NCBI RefSeq assembly: GCF_014650815.1 | Contig: NZ_BMVR01000002.1 | Coordinates: 682,001 to 746,000 of the forward strand | DNA length: 64,000 bases | Direction: 5' to 3' | Source: Streptomyces flavofungini | GTDB taxonomy: Bacteria; Actinomycetota; Actinomycetes; Streptomycetales; Streptomycetaceae | Part shown: positions 29,838 through 38,136 of the stretch, one piece after another | Layout of the letters: each line of letters opens with the position of its first letter | Position numbering within the stretch: the stretch's first letter is position 1 | Program-made: the position numbers and the translations under genes | Notes under the pieces: generated by a model | The model's input: the letters and a program-made list of their open reading frames with translations, nothing else | Databases searched by the model: none | What the model was told of the DNA's origin: nothing

Positions 29838-30956
29838 ATGAGCAGCAAAACCGTCGCGGTGACAGGCGGGGGCTACGGCGGCGCCGCGGTCGCCAAGGCG
29901 CTCGACGAGCACACCGACGTCGTCCTCATCGAGCCGAAGGACGCCTTCGTGCACGCGGCCGGATCGCTGCGCGCCCTGGTCCGCCCGGACCGGGCGGGCA
30001 ACACCTTCTTCCCGTACGACGGGCTGCTGCGGCGCGGCAAGGTCATACGGGAGTACGCGGCCTCGGTCGACCCGGACGGCGTCACCCTCGCCCCCGGCGC
30101 CCGCGTCGAAGCCGACTACCTCGCGCTGGCGACCCGCTCCGGCTACGCCTTCCCGGCCAAGGCGGACACGGACGACACCGCCGAGGCCCTGGCCCGCCCG
30201 CGTGCCACGCACGAGGAGCTGGCGGGCGCGGACCGGGTGCTGATCGCGGGCGCGGGGCCGGTGGGCCTGGAGCTGGCGGGCGAGATCAAGGCGGTGTGGC
30301 CGGACAAGGGGGTGACGATCGTCGACCCGGGCGCGGAACTGCTCCCGGGCTTCGACCCCGCCCTGCGCGCGGACCTGCACCGCCAACTCTCCGGCCTGGG
30401 CGTGGAGGTGCGCCTGTCCACGACCCTGACGGAGGAGCCGCCCGCCGACCCCGGAAAGGCGAAGACCTTCACGGTGGCCACGACGGGCGCCGACGCGCAG
30501 GAGCTGACGGCGGACATCTGGTTCCGCTGCCACGGAGTGCGCACCAACAGCGGCTACCTGAGCGACGGCCGCCTCACCCCCCGCACCCCCAAGGGCCAGG
30601 TCCCGGTGACCGAGTCACTGAACGTCCGGGGCCACGACCACGTGTACGCGCTCGGCGACCTCACGGACCTGGCCGAGGCCAAGACGGCGGGTTACGCGAT
30701 GCGGCACGCGGAGGTGGTGGCCCAGAACATCCTGGCGCGGACGCGCGACGAGGAGCCCACGGCCACCTACCGCCCCTCCCCCGTCCCGGCGGTCCCGCTC
30801 CCCCTCGGCCCGGCGGGTGGGGTGGGCCAGCTGCCGACGGAGGGCGGCGCCGAGATCCTGCCCCCGGAAACGGTGGCGGAACACAAGGGCAGAACGCTCT
30901 TCACAGACCGCTTCGCGGACCTGTTCAACACCGCCCCTCAGGCGGACGGGACCTGA
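29838..30956 (+). CDS. AIF-type FAD/NAD(P)H oxidoreductase, 372 aa
   Basis: Pyridine-nucleotide flavoprotein of the type II NADH dehydrogenase and apoptosis-inducing-factor fold. The N-terminal dinucleotide loop is TGGGYGGAAVAKAL (about 9-22), the internal NAD(P) loop AGAGPVGLELAGEI (about 138-151) and the FAD-tail motif VYALGDLTDLAEAKTAGYA (about 270-290). There is no C-terminal membrane helix and no redox cysteine pair. It probably reduces quinone-like or electrophilic compounds, given a MarR regulator that overlaps its 3' end by 19 bases on the other strand and an operator in its promoter. Exact substrate unknown. Confidence 0.9.
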   Translation: MSSKTVAVTGGGYGGAAVAKALDEHTDVVLIEPKDAFVHAAGSLRALVRPDRAGNTFFPYDGLLRRGKVIREYAASVDPDGVTLAPGARVEADYLALATRSGYAFPAKADTDDTAEALARPRATHEELAGADRVLIAGAGPVGLELAGEIKAVWPDKGVTIVDPGAELLPGFDPALRADLHRQLSGLGVEVRLSTTLTEEPPADPGKAKTFTVATTGADAQELTADIWFRCHGVRTNSGYLSDGRLTPRTPKGQVPVTESLNVRGHDHVYALGDLTDLAEAKTAGYAMRHAEVVAQNILARTRDEEPTATYRPSPVPAVPLPLGPAGGVGQLPTEGGAEILPPETVAEHKGRTLFTDRFADLFNTAPQADGT

Positions 30957-31417
30957 CCGGACCCGACCTCGTCCCCGAAAACCACCGGCACGTCGTTGTC
31001 GAGCACGAGCCGCCCGAGCAGCCCGGCCAACTGAGCCCGCTCGGCCTCGCCGAAGCCGAGCGGCAGCTCGTCCATGCGCCGGCAGGTGGCGGCGTAGAAC
31101 TCGTCCACGAGCACGCTCCCCTCCTCGGTGAGCGCCACCCGGATGGCCCGTCCGTCGGCCGGATCCGCCTCCCGCCGCACCAGCCCGCGCCGGGCGGTCC
31201 GGTCGACGAGCCCCGTAAGACTGGACTTGGCAAGCCCGAGGGCGGCCCCCAGCTCACTCATCCCGTACGGCTGCGCCATGAGCACACACAGGAGCTGCCC
31301 CTGCTGAGCGGTGATCCCGTACGCCCGGCTGGACTCGGCATACACGGCATTGACCAGGAACGCAGACCGCACCAGAGCGGTGGCGACCCCCATGGGCCCA
31401 TCGACGGCTTTCCCCAT
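30938..31417 (-). CDS. MarR-family transcriptional regulator, 159 aa
   Basis: Winged-helix regulator: helices at 8-30, then TAQQGQLLCVLMAQPYGMSELGAALGLAKSS as recognition region and RREADPADGRAIRVALTEEG as the wing with its usual D-x-R. It converges on the flavoprotein gene and overlaps its end by 19 bases. The likely job is to repress that gene through the inverted repeat at 29726-29764 until an inducer binds. The dimer form of the operator fits. No conserved redox Cys is seen near the N-terminus, so a ligand-binding rather than thiol switch is more likely. Confidence 0.9.
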   Translation of the reverse strand: MGKAVDGPMGVATALVRSAFLVNAVYAESSRAYGITAQQGQLLCVLMAQPYGMSELGAALGLAKSSLTGLVDRTARRGLVRREADPADGRAIRVALTEEGSVLVDEFYAATCRRMDELPLGFGEAERAQLAGLLGRLVLDNDVPVVFGDEVGSGQVPSA

Positions 31418-31520
31418 CCCCCCACCCTAGACCGGGGGTCCCAGGGGGCGGAGCCCCTTGGTTCCGGTGGCAGGGCGGGCCCGGGGCGCCCCGCGGGGGC
31501 ACCCACCCCCACCCGCCCCC

Positions 31521-31556
31521 TGTACACGCCGCTACGCGCGTAGATATGCTCCCCTC
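31521..31556 (+). promoter_or_regulatory. deoC: Nucleoside-regulon operator and leaderless deoC promoter
   Basis: The palindrome CTACGCGCGTAG at 31532-31543 lies between a weak -35 box TGTACA (31521-31526) and a -10 box TATGCT (31545-31550). GTG follows 6 bases later. A bound repressor would block polymerase directly. Confidence 0.8.
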
Positions 31557-32546
31557 GTGACTATGCCGACGACGCCATCACCCCCAAGGACAGCCGCGCC
31601 CGCAGGGCCGCCGCAACCCTTCGCTGACGTCACCGCGTCGGCATCCACACTCCGCCGCTTCCTCCACGGCCTCCCGGGCGTGGACGCGGTCGGTCTGGAG
31701 GCCCGCGCGGCGGGCCTCGGGACGCGCTCGATCAAGACCTCGGCCAAGGCGTACGCCATCGACCTGGCCATCTCCATGATCGACCTGACGACCCTGGAGG
31801 GCGCGGACACCCCGGGCAAGGTCCGCGCGCTGGGCGCGAAGGCCGTCCACCCGGACCCGACGGACCGCACGACGCCGCGCACGGCGGCGGTGTGCGTGTA
31901 CCCGGACATGGTGGCGACGGCGAAGCAGGCGGTCGCGGGCACGGACGTGAAGGTCGCCTCGGTGGCGACGGCGTTCCCCGCGGGCCGCGCGGCGCTGGCC
32001 GTGAAGCTCGCGGACGTCCGCGACGCGGTGGCGGCGGGCGCGGACGAGATCGACATGGTCATCGACCGCGGCGCGTTCCTCGCGGGCGACTACCTGAAGG
32101 TGTACGAGGAGATCGTCGCCGTGAAGGAGGTCTCCGCGCAGGCCCGCCTGAAGGTCATCTTCGAGACCGGCGAACTCTCGACGTACGACAACATCCGCCG
32201 TGCGAGCTGGATCGGCATGCTCGCGGGCGCGGACTTCATCAAGACGTCGACCGGCAAGGTCGGGGTGAACGCGACCCCCGCGAACACCCTGCTCATGCTG
32301 GAGGCGGTCCGCGACTTCCGCGCGCAGACCGGTGTCCAGGTGGGCGTGAAGCCCGCCGGCGGCATCCGCAGCACCAAGGACGCCATCAAGTTCCTGGTCC
32401 TGGTCAACGAGACCGCGGGCGCGGACTGGCTGGACAACCACTGGTTCCGCTTCGGCGCGTCCAGTCTGCTCAACGACCTGCTGATGCAACGCCAGAAGCT
32501 GGCCACCGGACGCTACTCCGGCCCCGACTACGTGACGGTGGACTGA
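31557..32546 (+). CDS. deoC: Deoxyribose-phosphate aldolase, 329 aa
   Basis: Splits 2-deoxyribose 5-phosphate into acetaldehyde and glyceraldehyde 3-phosphate, the last step of deoxynucleoside breakdown. The Schiff-base lysine is Lys229 in ADFIKTSTGK; AAVCVYPDMV and KVIFETGEL are other class I aldolase motifs. The first 40 residues are an extra Pro-rich leader; length is near the longer actinobacterial type. The GTG at 31557 is chosen from the leaderless promoter; ATG at 31563 is the alternative and would shorten it by two residues. Five bases after the stop begins an aldehyde dehydrogenase gene, so acetaldehyde disposal is encoded in the same unit. Confidence 0.95.
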   Translation: MTMPTTPSPPRTAAPAGPPQPFADVTASASTLRRFLHGLPGVDAVGLEARAAGLGTRSIKTSAKAYAIDLAISMIDLTTLEGADTPGKVRALGAKAVHPDPTDRTTPRTAAVCVYPDMVATAKQAVAGTDVKVASVATAFPAGRAALAVKLADVRDAVAAGADEIDMVIDRGAFLAGDYLKVYEEIVAVKEVSAQARLKVIFETGELSTYDNIRRASWIGMLAGADFIKTSTGKVGVNATPANTLLMLEAVRDFRAQTGVQVGVKPAGGIRSTKDAIKFLVLVNETAGADWLDNHWFRFGASSLLNDLLMQRQKLATGRYSGPDYVTVD

Positions 32547-32551
32547 GACCC

Positions 32552-34009
32552 ATGAAGACGGAAAACGTGTCACCTGCATCCCCGTTCGCGTACGCACCGG
32601 CACCCGAGTCCCGCTCGGTGGTCGACATCGCCCCCTCCTACGGCCTGTTCATCGACGGCGAGTTCACCGAGGCGGCCGACGGCAAGGTGTTCAAGTCGCT
32701 GTCGCCGTCGACCGAGGAGGTCCTCTCCGAGGTCGCGCAGGCGGGCGAGGCGGACGTCGACCGCGCCGTGAAGGCGGCCCGCAAGGCGTTCGAGAAGTGG
32801 TCCGCGCTGCCGGGCGCCGAGCGTGCGAAGTACCTCTTCCGCATCGCCCGGATCATCCAGGAGCGCAGCCGTGAGCTGGCCGTCCTGGAGACCCTCGACA
32901 ACGGCAAGCCGATCAAGGAGACCCGCGACGCGGACCTCCCCCTGGTCGCCGCGCACTTCTTCTACTACGCGGGCTGGGCCGACAAGCTCGACCACGCCGG
33001 CTACGGCGCGAACCCGCGCCCGCTCGGCGTCGCGGGCCAGGTCATCCCCTGGAACTTCCCGCTCCTGATGCTGGCGTGGAAGATCGCCCCGGCGCTCGCG
33101 ACGGGCAACACGGTGGTCCTCAAGCCCGCCGAGACGACCCCCCTCTCCGCACTCTTCTTCGCGGACATCTGCCGCCAGGCGGGCCTCCCGAAGGGCGTGG
33201 TCAACATCCTCCCCGGGTACGGCGACGCGGGCGCGGCCCTGACCGCCCACCCGGACGTGAACAAGGTGGCCTTCACCGGCTCCACGGCCGTGGGCAAGCA
33301 GATCGCGCGCACGGTGGCGGGCACGGACAAGAAGCTGACGCTCGAACTCGGCGGCAAGGGCGCGAACATCGTCTTCGACGACGCACCGATCGACCAGGCC
33401 GTCGAGGGCATCGTCACGGGCATCTTCTTCAACCAGGGCCAGGTCTGCTGCGCGGGCAGCCGCCTCCTCGTCCAGGAGTCGATCCAGGACGAGCTCCTGG
33501 ACTCCCTGAAGCGCCGCCTGTCGACCCTCCGCCTGGGCGACCCGCTGGACAAGAACACCGACATCGGCGCGATCAACTCGGCCGAGCAGCTCGCCCGCAT
33601 CACGGCGCTCGCCGAGACGGGCGAGGCGGAGGGCGCGGAGCGCTGGAGCGCGCCCTGCGAACTCCCGGCGTCGGGCTACTGGTTCGCCCCGACGCTCTTC
33701 ACGAACGTCACCCAGGCGCACACGGTCGCCCGCGACGAGATCTTCGGCCCGGTCCTCTCGGTCCTCACCTTCCGCACCCCGGAAGAGGCCGTGGCCAAGG
33801 CCAACAACACGCAGTACGGCCTGTCGGCGGGCATCTGGACGGAGAAGGGCTCGCGCATCCTCGCGGTCGCGAACAGGCTCCGCGCCGGGGTCGTCTGGGC
33901 CAACACGTTCAACAAGTTCGACCCGACCTCGCCCTTCGGCGGCTACAAGGAGTCGGGCTTCGGCCGCGAGGGCGGTCGCCACGGCCTGGAGGCGTACCTC
34001 GATGTCTGA
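32552..34009 (+). CDS. NAD-dependent aldehyde dehydrogenase, 485 aa
   Basis: Full-length member of the ALDH superfamily. The general base Glu lies in LTLELGGKGANIVFDD and the nucleophile is Cys299 in NQGQVCCAGSR; the cofactor-binding GSTAVGKQIA and the C-terminal FGGYKESGFGREGG are intact. It sits 5 bases behind deoC and shares its promoter, so oxidation of the acetaldehyde made by DeoC, or of another aldehyde from sugar breakdown, is the natural guess. The next gene overlaps its end by 8 bases and encodes a half ALDH, which may form a mixed complex. No membrane or signal segment. Confidence 0.95.
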   Translation: MKTENVSPASPFAYAPAPESRSVVDIAPSYGLFIDGEFTEAADGKVFKSLSPSTEEVLSEVAQAGEADVDRAVKAARKAFEKWSALPGAERAKYLFRIARIIQERSRELAVLETLDNGKPIKETRDADLPLVAAHFFYYAGWADKLDHAGYGANPRPLGVAGQVIPWNFPLLMLAWKIAPALATGNTVVLKPAETTPLSALFFADICRQAGLPKGVVNILPGYGDAGAALTAHPDVNKVAFTGSTAVGKQIARTVAGTDKKLTLELGGKGANIVFDDAPIDQAVEGIVTGIFFNQGQVCCAGSRLLVQESIQDELLDSLKRRLSTLRLGDPLDKNTDIGAINSAEQLARITALAETGEAEGAERWSAPCELPASGYWFAPTLFTNVTQAHTVARDEIFGPVLSVLTFRTPEEAVAKANNTQYGLSAGIWTEKGSRILAVANRLRAGVVWANTFNKFDPTSPFGGYKESGFGREGGRHGLEAYLDV

Positions 34010-34931
34010 CAAGTCCGAGCGCTTGACTGTCTTCAAGACCTACAAGCTGTACGTGGGCGGCAAGTTCCCGCGTTCCGAGAGCGGCCGGGTGTACGAGGTG
34101 ACCACAGCGACATCAGCCGCTGCCGCGGCGGGCAAGGGCAAGTGGCTGGCGAACGCCCCCCTGGCGTCCCGCAAGGACGCGCGGGACGCCGTCGTGGCGG
34201 CCCGCAAGGCGTTCGGCGGCTGGTCGACGGCGACGGCGTACCTGCGCGGCCAGATCCTCTACCGCGTCGCCGAGATGCTGGAGGGCCGCCGCGACCAGTT
34301 CGTGCGCGAGGTCGCCGAGGCGGAGGGCCTGTCGAAGTCCAAGGCGGCGGCCGTCGTGGACGCGGCCATCGACCGCTGGGTCTGGTACGCGGGCTGGACG
34401 GACAAGATCACGCAGGTGGTGGGCGGGGCGAACCCGGTGGCGGGCCCGTACTTCAACCTCTCCACCCCCGAGCCGACCGGCGTCGTCACCGTCATCGCCC
34501 CCCAGGAGTCGTCCTTCCTGGGCCTGGTGTCGGTCATCGCCCCCGTGATCGCGGCGGGCAACACGGCGGTCGTCATCGCCTCCGAGAAGTCCCCGCTCCC
34601 CGCCCTCTCCCTCGGCGAGGTCCTGGCCACCTCGGACCTGCCGGGCGGCGTCGTCAACGTCCTCAGCGGCAGGACCGCGGAGCTGGCCCTCCCCCTCGCC
34701 GCCCACCAGGACGTGAACGGCCTGGACCTGGCCGGCGCGGACGCCGACCTGGCGAAGGACCTGGAGATCGCGGCGGCCGACAACCTGAAGCGCGTCCTGC
34801 GTCCACAGGCTGTGGACACGGACGCGGACTTCAGCACGGCCCCCGGCACCCACCGCCTGACCACGTTCCTGGAAACCAAAACGGTCTGGCACCCCACGGG
34901 CTCCCTGGGCGCATCGGGCTCCGCCTACTAG
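34002..34931 (+). CDS. ALDH-like protein lacking the catalytic domain, 309 aa
   Basis: Its 309 residues match only the N-terminal, cofactor-binding part of aldehyde dehydrogenases (VYEVTTATS, ARKAFGGWSTATAYLRGQILYRVAEMLE, TGVVTVIAPQESSFLGLVSVIAPVIAAGNTAVVIA). The region with catalytic Glu and Cys is absent and the C-terminus stops after a short ATG-free tail. The start overlaps the full-length ALDH by 8 bases, which implies coupled translation. In ALDH16-type enzymes a complete and a degenerate ALDH unit are fused in one chain; here the two units would be separate. Role as a scaffold or regulatory subunit is inferred. Confidence 0.88.
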   Translation: MSDKSERLTVFKTYKLYVGGKFPRSESGRVYEVTTATSAAAAAGKGKWLANAPLASRKDARDAVVAARKAFGGWSTATAYLRGQILYRVAEMLEGRRDQFVREVAEAEGLSKSKAAAVVDAAIDRWVWYAGWTDKITQVVGGANPVAGPYFNLSTPEPTGVVTVIAPQESSFLGLVSVIAPVIAAGNTAVVIASEKSPLPALSLGEVLATSDLPGGVVNVLSGRTAELALPLAAHQDVNGLDLAGADADLAKDLEIAAADNLKRVLRPQAVDTDADFSTAPGTHRLTTFLETKTVWHPTGSLGASGSAY

Positions 34932-34946
34932 CCGCCCCCGCTTCAG

Positions 34947-34988
34947 CCCTCAGCCCGCCCGCCGTCCAGGGCGGGCTGAGGGCGTTTT
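34947..34988 (+). terminator. Rho-independent terminator of the deoC operon
   Basis: A perfect 14-bp stem (CCCTCAGCCCGCCC and complement) with an 8-base loop is followed by CGTTTTC, 15 bases after the last stop codon. Confidence 0.85.
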
Positions 34989-35038
34989 CAGGGGGCTCGG
35001 CGCAGGCCGCTCCATGTCGCCCGCCTCGGCGAAGTCTT

Positions 35039-35165
35039 CAGCCCGTCGTGGGGTCCCCTGATCCTCAAGAGCTTGGGGGAGTTTGACGAGGCGCGGCGGC
35101 GGACCGTCCTGCCCGAAGGGGACATCCACCCCGGGGTCCGGGGCAGAGGCCCGGTTCCGGGAAGG
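35039..35165 (+). repeat. Dispersed intergenic repeat, diverged copy plus second element
   Basis: The start (CAGCCCGTCGTGGGGTCCCC and GAGCTTGGGGGAG) belongs to the family at 6707 and 48178. The second half, from about 35130, matches the GGGGTCCGGGG, CCCGGTT, GGAAGGGGCGGGACTGG type that also ends the repeat near 17380. Confidence 0.5.
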
Positions 35166-35194
35166 GGCGGGACTGGGGAATGCCCCGCGGGGCC

Positions 35195-35641
35195 CTACCC
35201 GGGCAACACGCCAGCCACCGTCCCCACGACGGGCATCTCCGCCAACGACCCGCCCTGAGTCAACGGCCCCGTGGCCACGGCCGTGGACACCGGCTTGAAG
35301 TCGGCCACCTGGGTCCCCACCGCGTTGTCGAGCGGATCGACCCCGGTCCCGGCCAACGGGTTGAGCCGCAGGTTCTTGGCGGCCCCCAGCCCACCGGCGG
35401 TAGCCCGGTGCAGCCCATCGGTGAGCGCGCTCCCGGCAATGGCGGGATCGACGTCCCCCACCGGCGTGGCCAGCTCCGAGGCGGGCACGGCCGCAGGCGC
35501 GGCGCCGGCGACCCCACCCCCGAGCCCCAGTGCCGCCCCCGCGACGGAGACGCTGAGCCCCGCGCGCAGCAGCGCCCGGGACGCGGAGGAACTCTTCGTC
35601 GCCGCGTGCCGCGCCGAGTCACGTGCAGGGTTTCGAGCCAT
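35195..35641 (-). CDS. Small secreted protein, 148 aa
   Basis: A basic N-terminus (MARNPARDSARHAATK) leads to a hydrophobic stretch at about 27-47 with a likely cut after GAA. The mature part of about 100 residues is rich in Ala, Gly, Leu, Val and Pro and ends GTVAGVLPG. There is no cysteine, no anchor and no known domain. Streptomyces genomes often carry several such short secreted proteins; a second one of similar design is at 45491-45955. ATG at 35641 is favoured by GAGGTGG about 7 bases upstream. Function unknown. Confidence 0.75.
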   Translation of the reverse strand: MARNPARDSARHAATKSSSASRALLRAGLSVSVAGAALGLGGGVAGAAPAAVPASELATPVGDVDPAIAGSALTDGLHRATAGGLGAAKNLRLNPLAGTGVDPLDNAVGTQVADFKPVSTAVATGPLTQGGSLAEMPVVGTVAGVLPG

Positions 35642-35935
35642 GGGGACCACCTCACGGAACATACGTAAGTAATCGAGCGTGCACGAAGAGTAGTTGACCG
35701 GGCCCCCTCGTATCAAAGACCACCCCAGCGCCGACCACCTCACCGCTCCCCAAAATCCCCCGCCGCGCCCCGCCCCGAGCCCACCCCGTCCCCCCACAGA
35801 GCTACACCCCGAACCGCCCCCCAGCGGGACGCCCCCCACCCCTTCGGTCGCATAGCGTCACCACGACCCTGCCCACAGGCCGACCGGCCGACCGGCACCC
35901 GGGCCCAGCCACACCCCGCCCGAAGGACAACGACC

Positions 35936-37252
35936 GTGCCCACCACCCCCGCGAGCGGCGGACCACCTCCCACCTCCCGGCCCGAAGCCCCCACGAACCC
36001 CCGCACCACCCTCCGCACCACCCCCCGCAAGCCCCTCATCGCGAACGTCCTCAACCCCCTCCTCACCACCACCCCCCACCCCCTCCCCGCACTGACCTGG
36101 CCCCGCCCCCTCCGCCACCTCCCCCACACCCTGGTGCTCCTCGCGGCCGTAGCCCTGTCCGCGACGGGCGCCGACCTGCCGGCACGCCTCCTGGCGATCA
36201 CCCACGCGGCCACGCTCCTGCTCGCCCTGCGCCGACCGCCCCTGGCGTACTGGCTGTCCCTCGCCTGCTTCACCGCCCTCGCACTCGGCCACCCGCCCAC
36301 CCCGGCCAACGAGTTGTGGGCCTGGCTGGTCCAGGCAGGAACCCTCTTCCTCCTGGCCCTGCGCCTCCCCCTGCTCCCGGCGGCGACGGCGACGGCACTG
36401 AGCGCCGCCCTGGGGGCGTCCCTGAAACTCCTCGGCGCGGGCGTCGGCTCGTGGGCGACGGTGGCGACCGGCACCGCCCTGTACGCCACCGCCCTCCTCG
36501 CGGGAGCCATCCGCCGGGGCCGCCGCGAGGACAGGAATCGCCTGGCGGAACAGATCGCGGCGACGGCGGAGGAGCGCGCGCAGCGCACGGTGCTGGAGGA
36601 GCGCGCCCGCATCGCCCGCGAGCTGCACGACGTGGTGGCCCACCACATGTCGCTGATCTCGATCCAGGCGGACGCCGCCCCGTACCGCGTCCCGGACCCG
36701 CCGCCCGAACTGGTCACCGAGCTGGCGTCGATCCGCGCCAACGCCCTGGAGGGCCTGGCCGAACTGCGCCGCCTGCTGGGCCTGCTGCGCGCCGACCCCC
36801 CCGGCGGCACCCGGGCCGACACCACCCCGCAGCCCTCGCTGGACCAGCTCGACGCCCTCCTGTCCCAGGTGCGGGCCACCGGTCTGCCCGTGTCCGCACG
36901 GGTGCGGGGCGCCCGCCGCACGCTCCCGCCGGGCGTGGAGCTGTCGGCGTACCGCATCGTCCAGGAGGCCCTCAGCAACACCCTGCGCCACGCGCCCGGC
37001 GCCCCCACGACCGTCGAACTCGGCTACGGTCGCACCACCTTGACCCTGCGCGTCACCAACGCCCCGGCCACCGGGCCCGCCCCGCCCTCGCCCGGCGCGG
37101 GGCACGGCCTCACCGGCATGCGGGAGCGCGCCGCGATGCTCGACGGCGACTTCACGGCGGGCCCCACACCGGAGGGCGGGTACGAAGTGGCCGCGACCCT
37201 CCCCACCCGCACCACGCCCGCGCCCCCTACCGACAAGGACACCCCCGCATGA
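35936..37252 (+). CDS. NarL-type sensor histidine kinase, 438 aa
   Basis: Residues 1-60 are Pro/Thr-rich and probably cytoplasmic. Next come about five membrane helices (about 60-190), then the HisKA_3 dimerisation domain with ERARIARELHDVVAHHMSLIS (about 222-242), where the first His is phosphorylated, and an HATPase with QEALSNTLRHAPG and GAGHGLTGMRERA. This is the DesK/NarX-like group. The response regulator starts at the ATGA overlap of the stop codon, so the two are co-translated. No extracellular sensor domain is visible, so the signal probably acts in or at the membrane. GTG start with AAGGA 9 bases upstream. Confidence 0.93.
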   Translation: MPTTPASGGPPPTSRPEAPTNPRTTLRTTPRKPLIANVLNPLLTTTPHPLPALTWPRPLRHLPHTLVLLAAVALSATGADLPARLLAITHAATLLLALRRPPLAYWLSLACFTALALGHPPTPANELWAWLVQAGTLFLLALRLPLLPAATATALSAALGASLKLLGAGVGSWATVATGTALYATALLAGAIRRGRREDRNRLAEQIAATAEERAQRTVLEERARIARELHDVVAHHMSLISIQADAAPYRVPDPPPELVTELASIRANALEGLAELRRLLGLLRADPPGGTRADTTPQPSLDQLDALLSQVRATGLPVSARVRGARRTLPPGVELSAYRIVQEALSNTLRHAPGAPTTVELGYGRTTLTLRVTNAPATGPAPPSPGAGHGLTGMRERAAMLDGDFTAGPTPEGGYEVAATLPTRTTPAPPTDKDTPA

Positions 37253-37923
37253 CGATCCGCGTGGTGATCGCCGACGACCAGGCGATGGTCCGCGACGCGT
37301 TCTCGGTGCTGCTCGGCGCCCAGCCGGACATCGAGGTCGCCGGCACGGCACGGGACGGCGCGGAGGCCGTGGACCTCGCGCGGGACCTGCGCCCCGACGT
37401 GATCGTGATGGACATCCGCATGCCCGGCGTCGACGGCATCGACGCCACCCGCCGCATCACCGCGCACCCCGACACCCACCCGAAGGTCCTGGTCCTGACC
37501 ACCTTCAACCTCGACGAGTACGTGTACGAGGCGCTGCGCGCGGGCGCCGCGGGCTTCCTCCTGAAGGACGCGTCGGGCGTCGAACTCGCCGAGGCCGTAC
37601 GGGTGGTGGCGGGCGGCGACGCGCTGCTCTCGCCGGACCTCACCCGGCGCCTCATCGCGGAGTTCGCCCGCCTGGGCACCGGTCCAGCGCGGGCCTCCGG
37701 CGCCCGGGTCCAGGGGCTGACCGGCCGGGAGACGGAGGTGCTCGCCCGGATCGCGCAGGGCCTGTCCAACACGGAGATCGCCGCGGCGCTCACCGTCGCC
37801 GAGGAGACGGTCAAGACCCACGTGGGCCGCATCCTGCACAAACTCCAGCTGCGCGACCGCACCCAGGCCGCGGTCTTCGCGTACGAGAGCGGCCTCGTCG
37901 TCCCGGGCGGCAACGCGGGCTGA
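37249..37923 (+). CDS. LuxR/NarL-family response regulator, 224 aa
   Basis: Receiver domain with phospho-accepting Asp55 in VIVMDIRMPG, acidic pair Asp9-Asp10 and conserved Lys in FLLKDASG; C-terminal helix-turn-helix (about 155-215) with LTGRETEVLARIAQGLSNTEIAAAL and TVKTHVGRILHKL. It overlaps the kinase stop by 4 bases (ATGA). The pair is a complete two-component system; targets are not visible in the sequence, and the flanking hydrolase gene 213 bases downstream is only a weak candidate. Confidence 0.95.
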   Translation: MTIRVVIADDQAMVRDAFSVLLGAQPDIEVAGTARDGAEAVDLARDLRPDVIVMDIRMPGVDGIDATRRITAHPDTHPKVLVLTTFNLDEYVYEALRAGAAGFLLKDASGVELAEAVRVVAGGDALLSPDLTRRLIAEFARLGTGPARASGARVQGLTGRETEVLARIAQGLSNTEIAAALTVAEETVKTHVGRILHKLQLRDRTQAAVFAYESGLVVPGGNAG

Positions 37924-38136
37924 CGGCACGCCACCATCCGGCCCGCCGCCCCGACCGCTTCCCCCAAGCCGCTTCCCCCAAGCCGCCTCCCGGCCCGCGT
38001 CCGGCCGCCTGGCTCCCCAGAGCCACCCCCGGAGTCGGCTCCCCAGCGGGACTCGCCCCGGACACCCCCGCTCCTACGTTGAGGTGGCCGAGGCCGCCGC
38101 GATCCGGTGCGGCCGCGAATCAAGGAGCCCACAGCC

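Noticed and set aside
37950..37985. Tandem CCGCTTCCCCCAAG repeat
   Set aside because: Only two short copies in low-complexity C-rich DNA; too weak to call a functional element.
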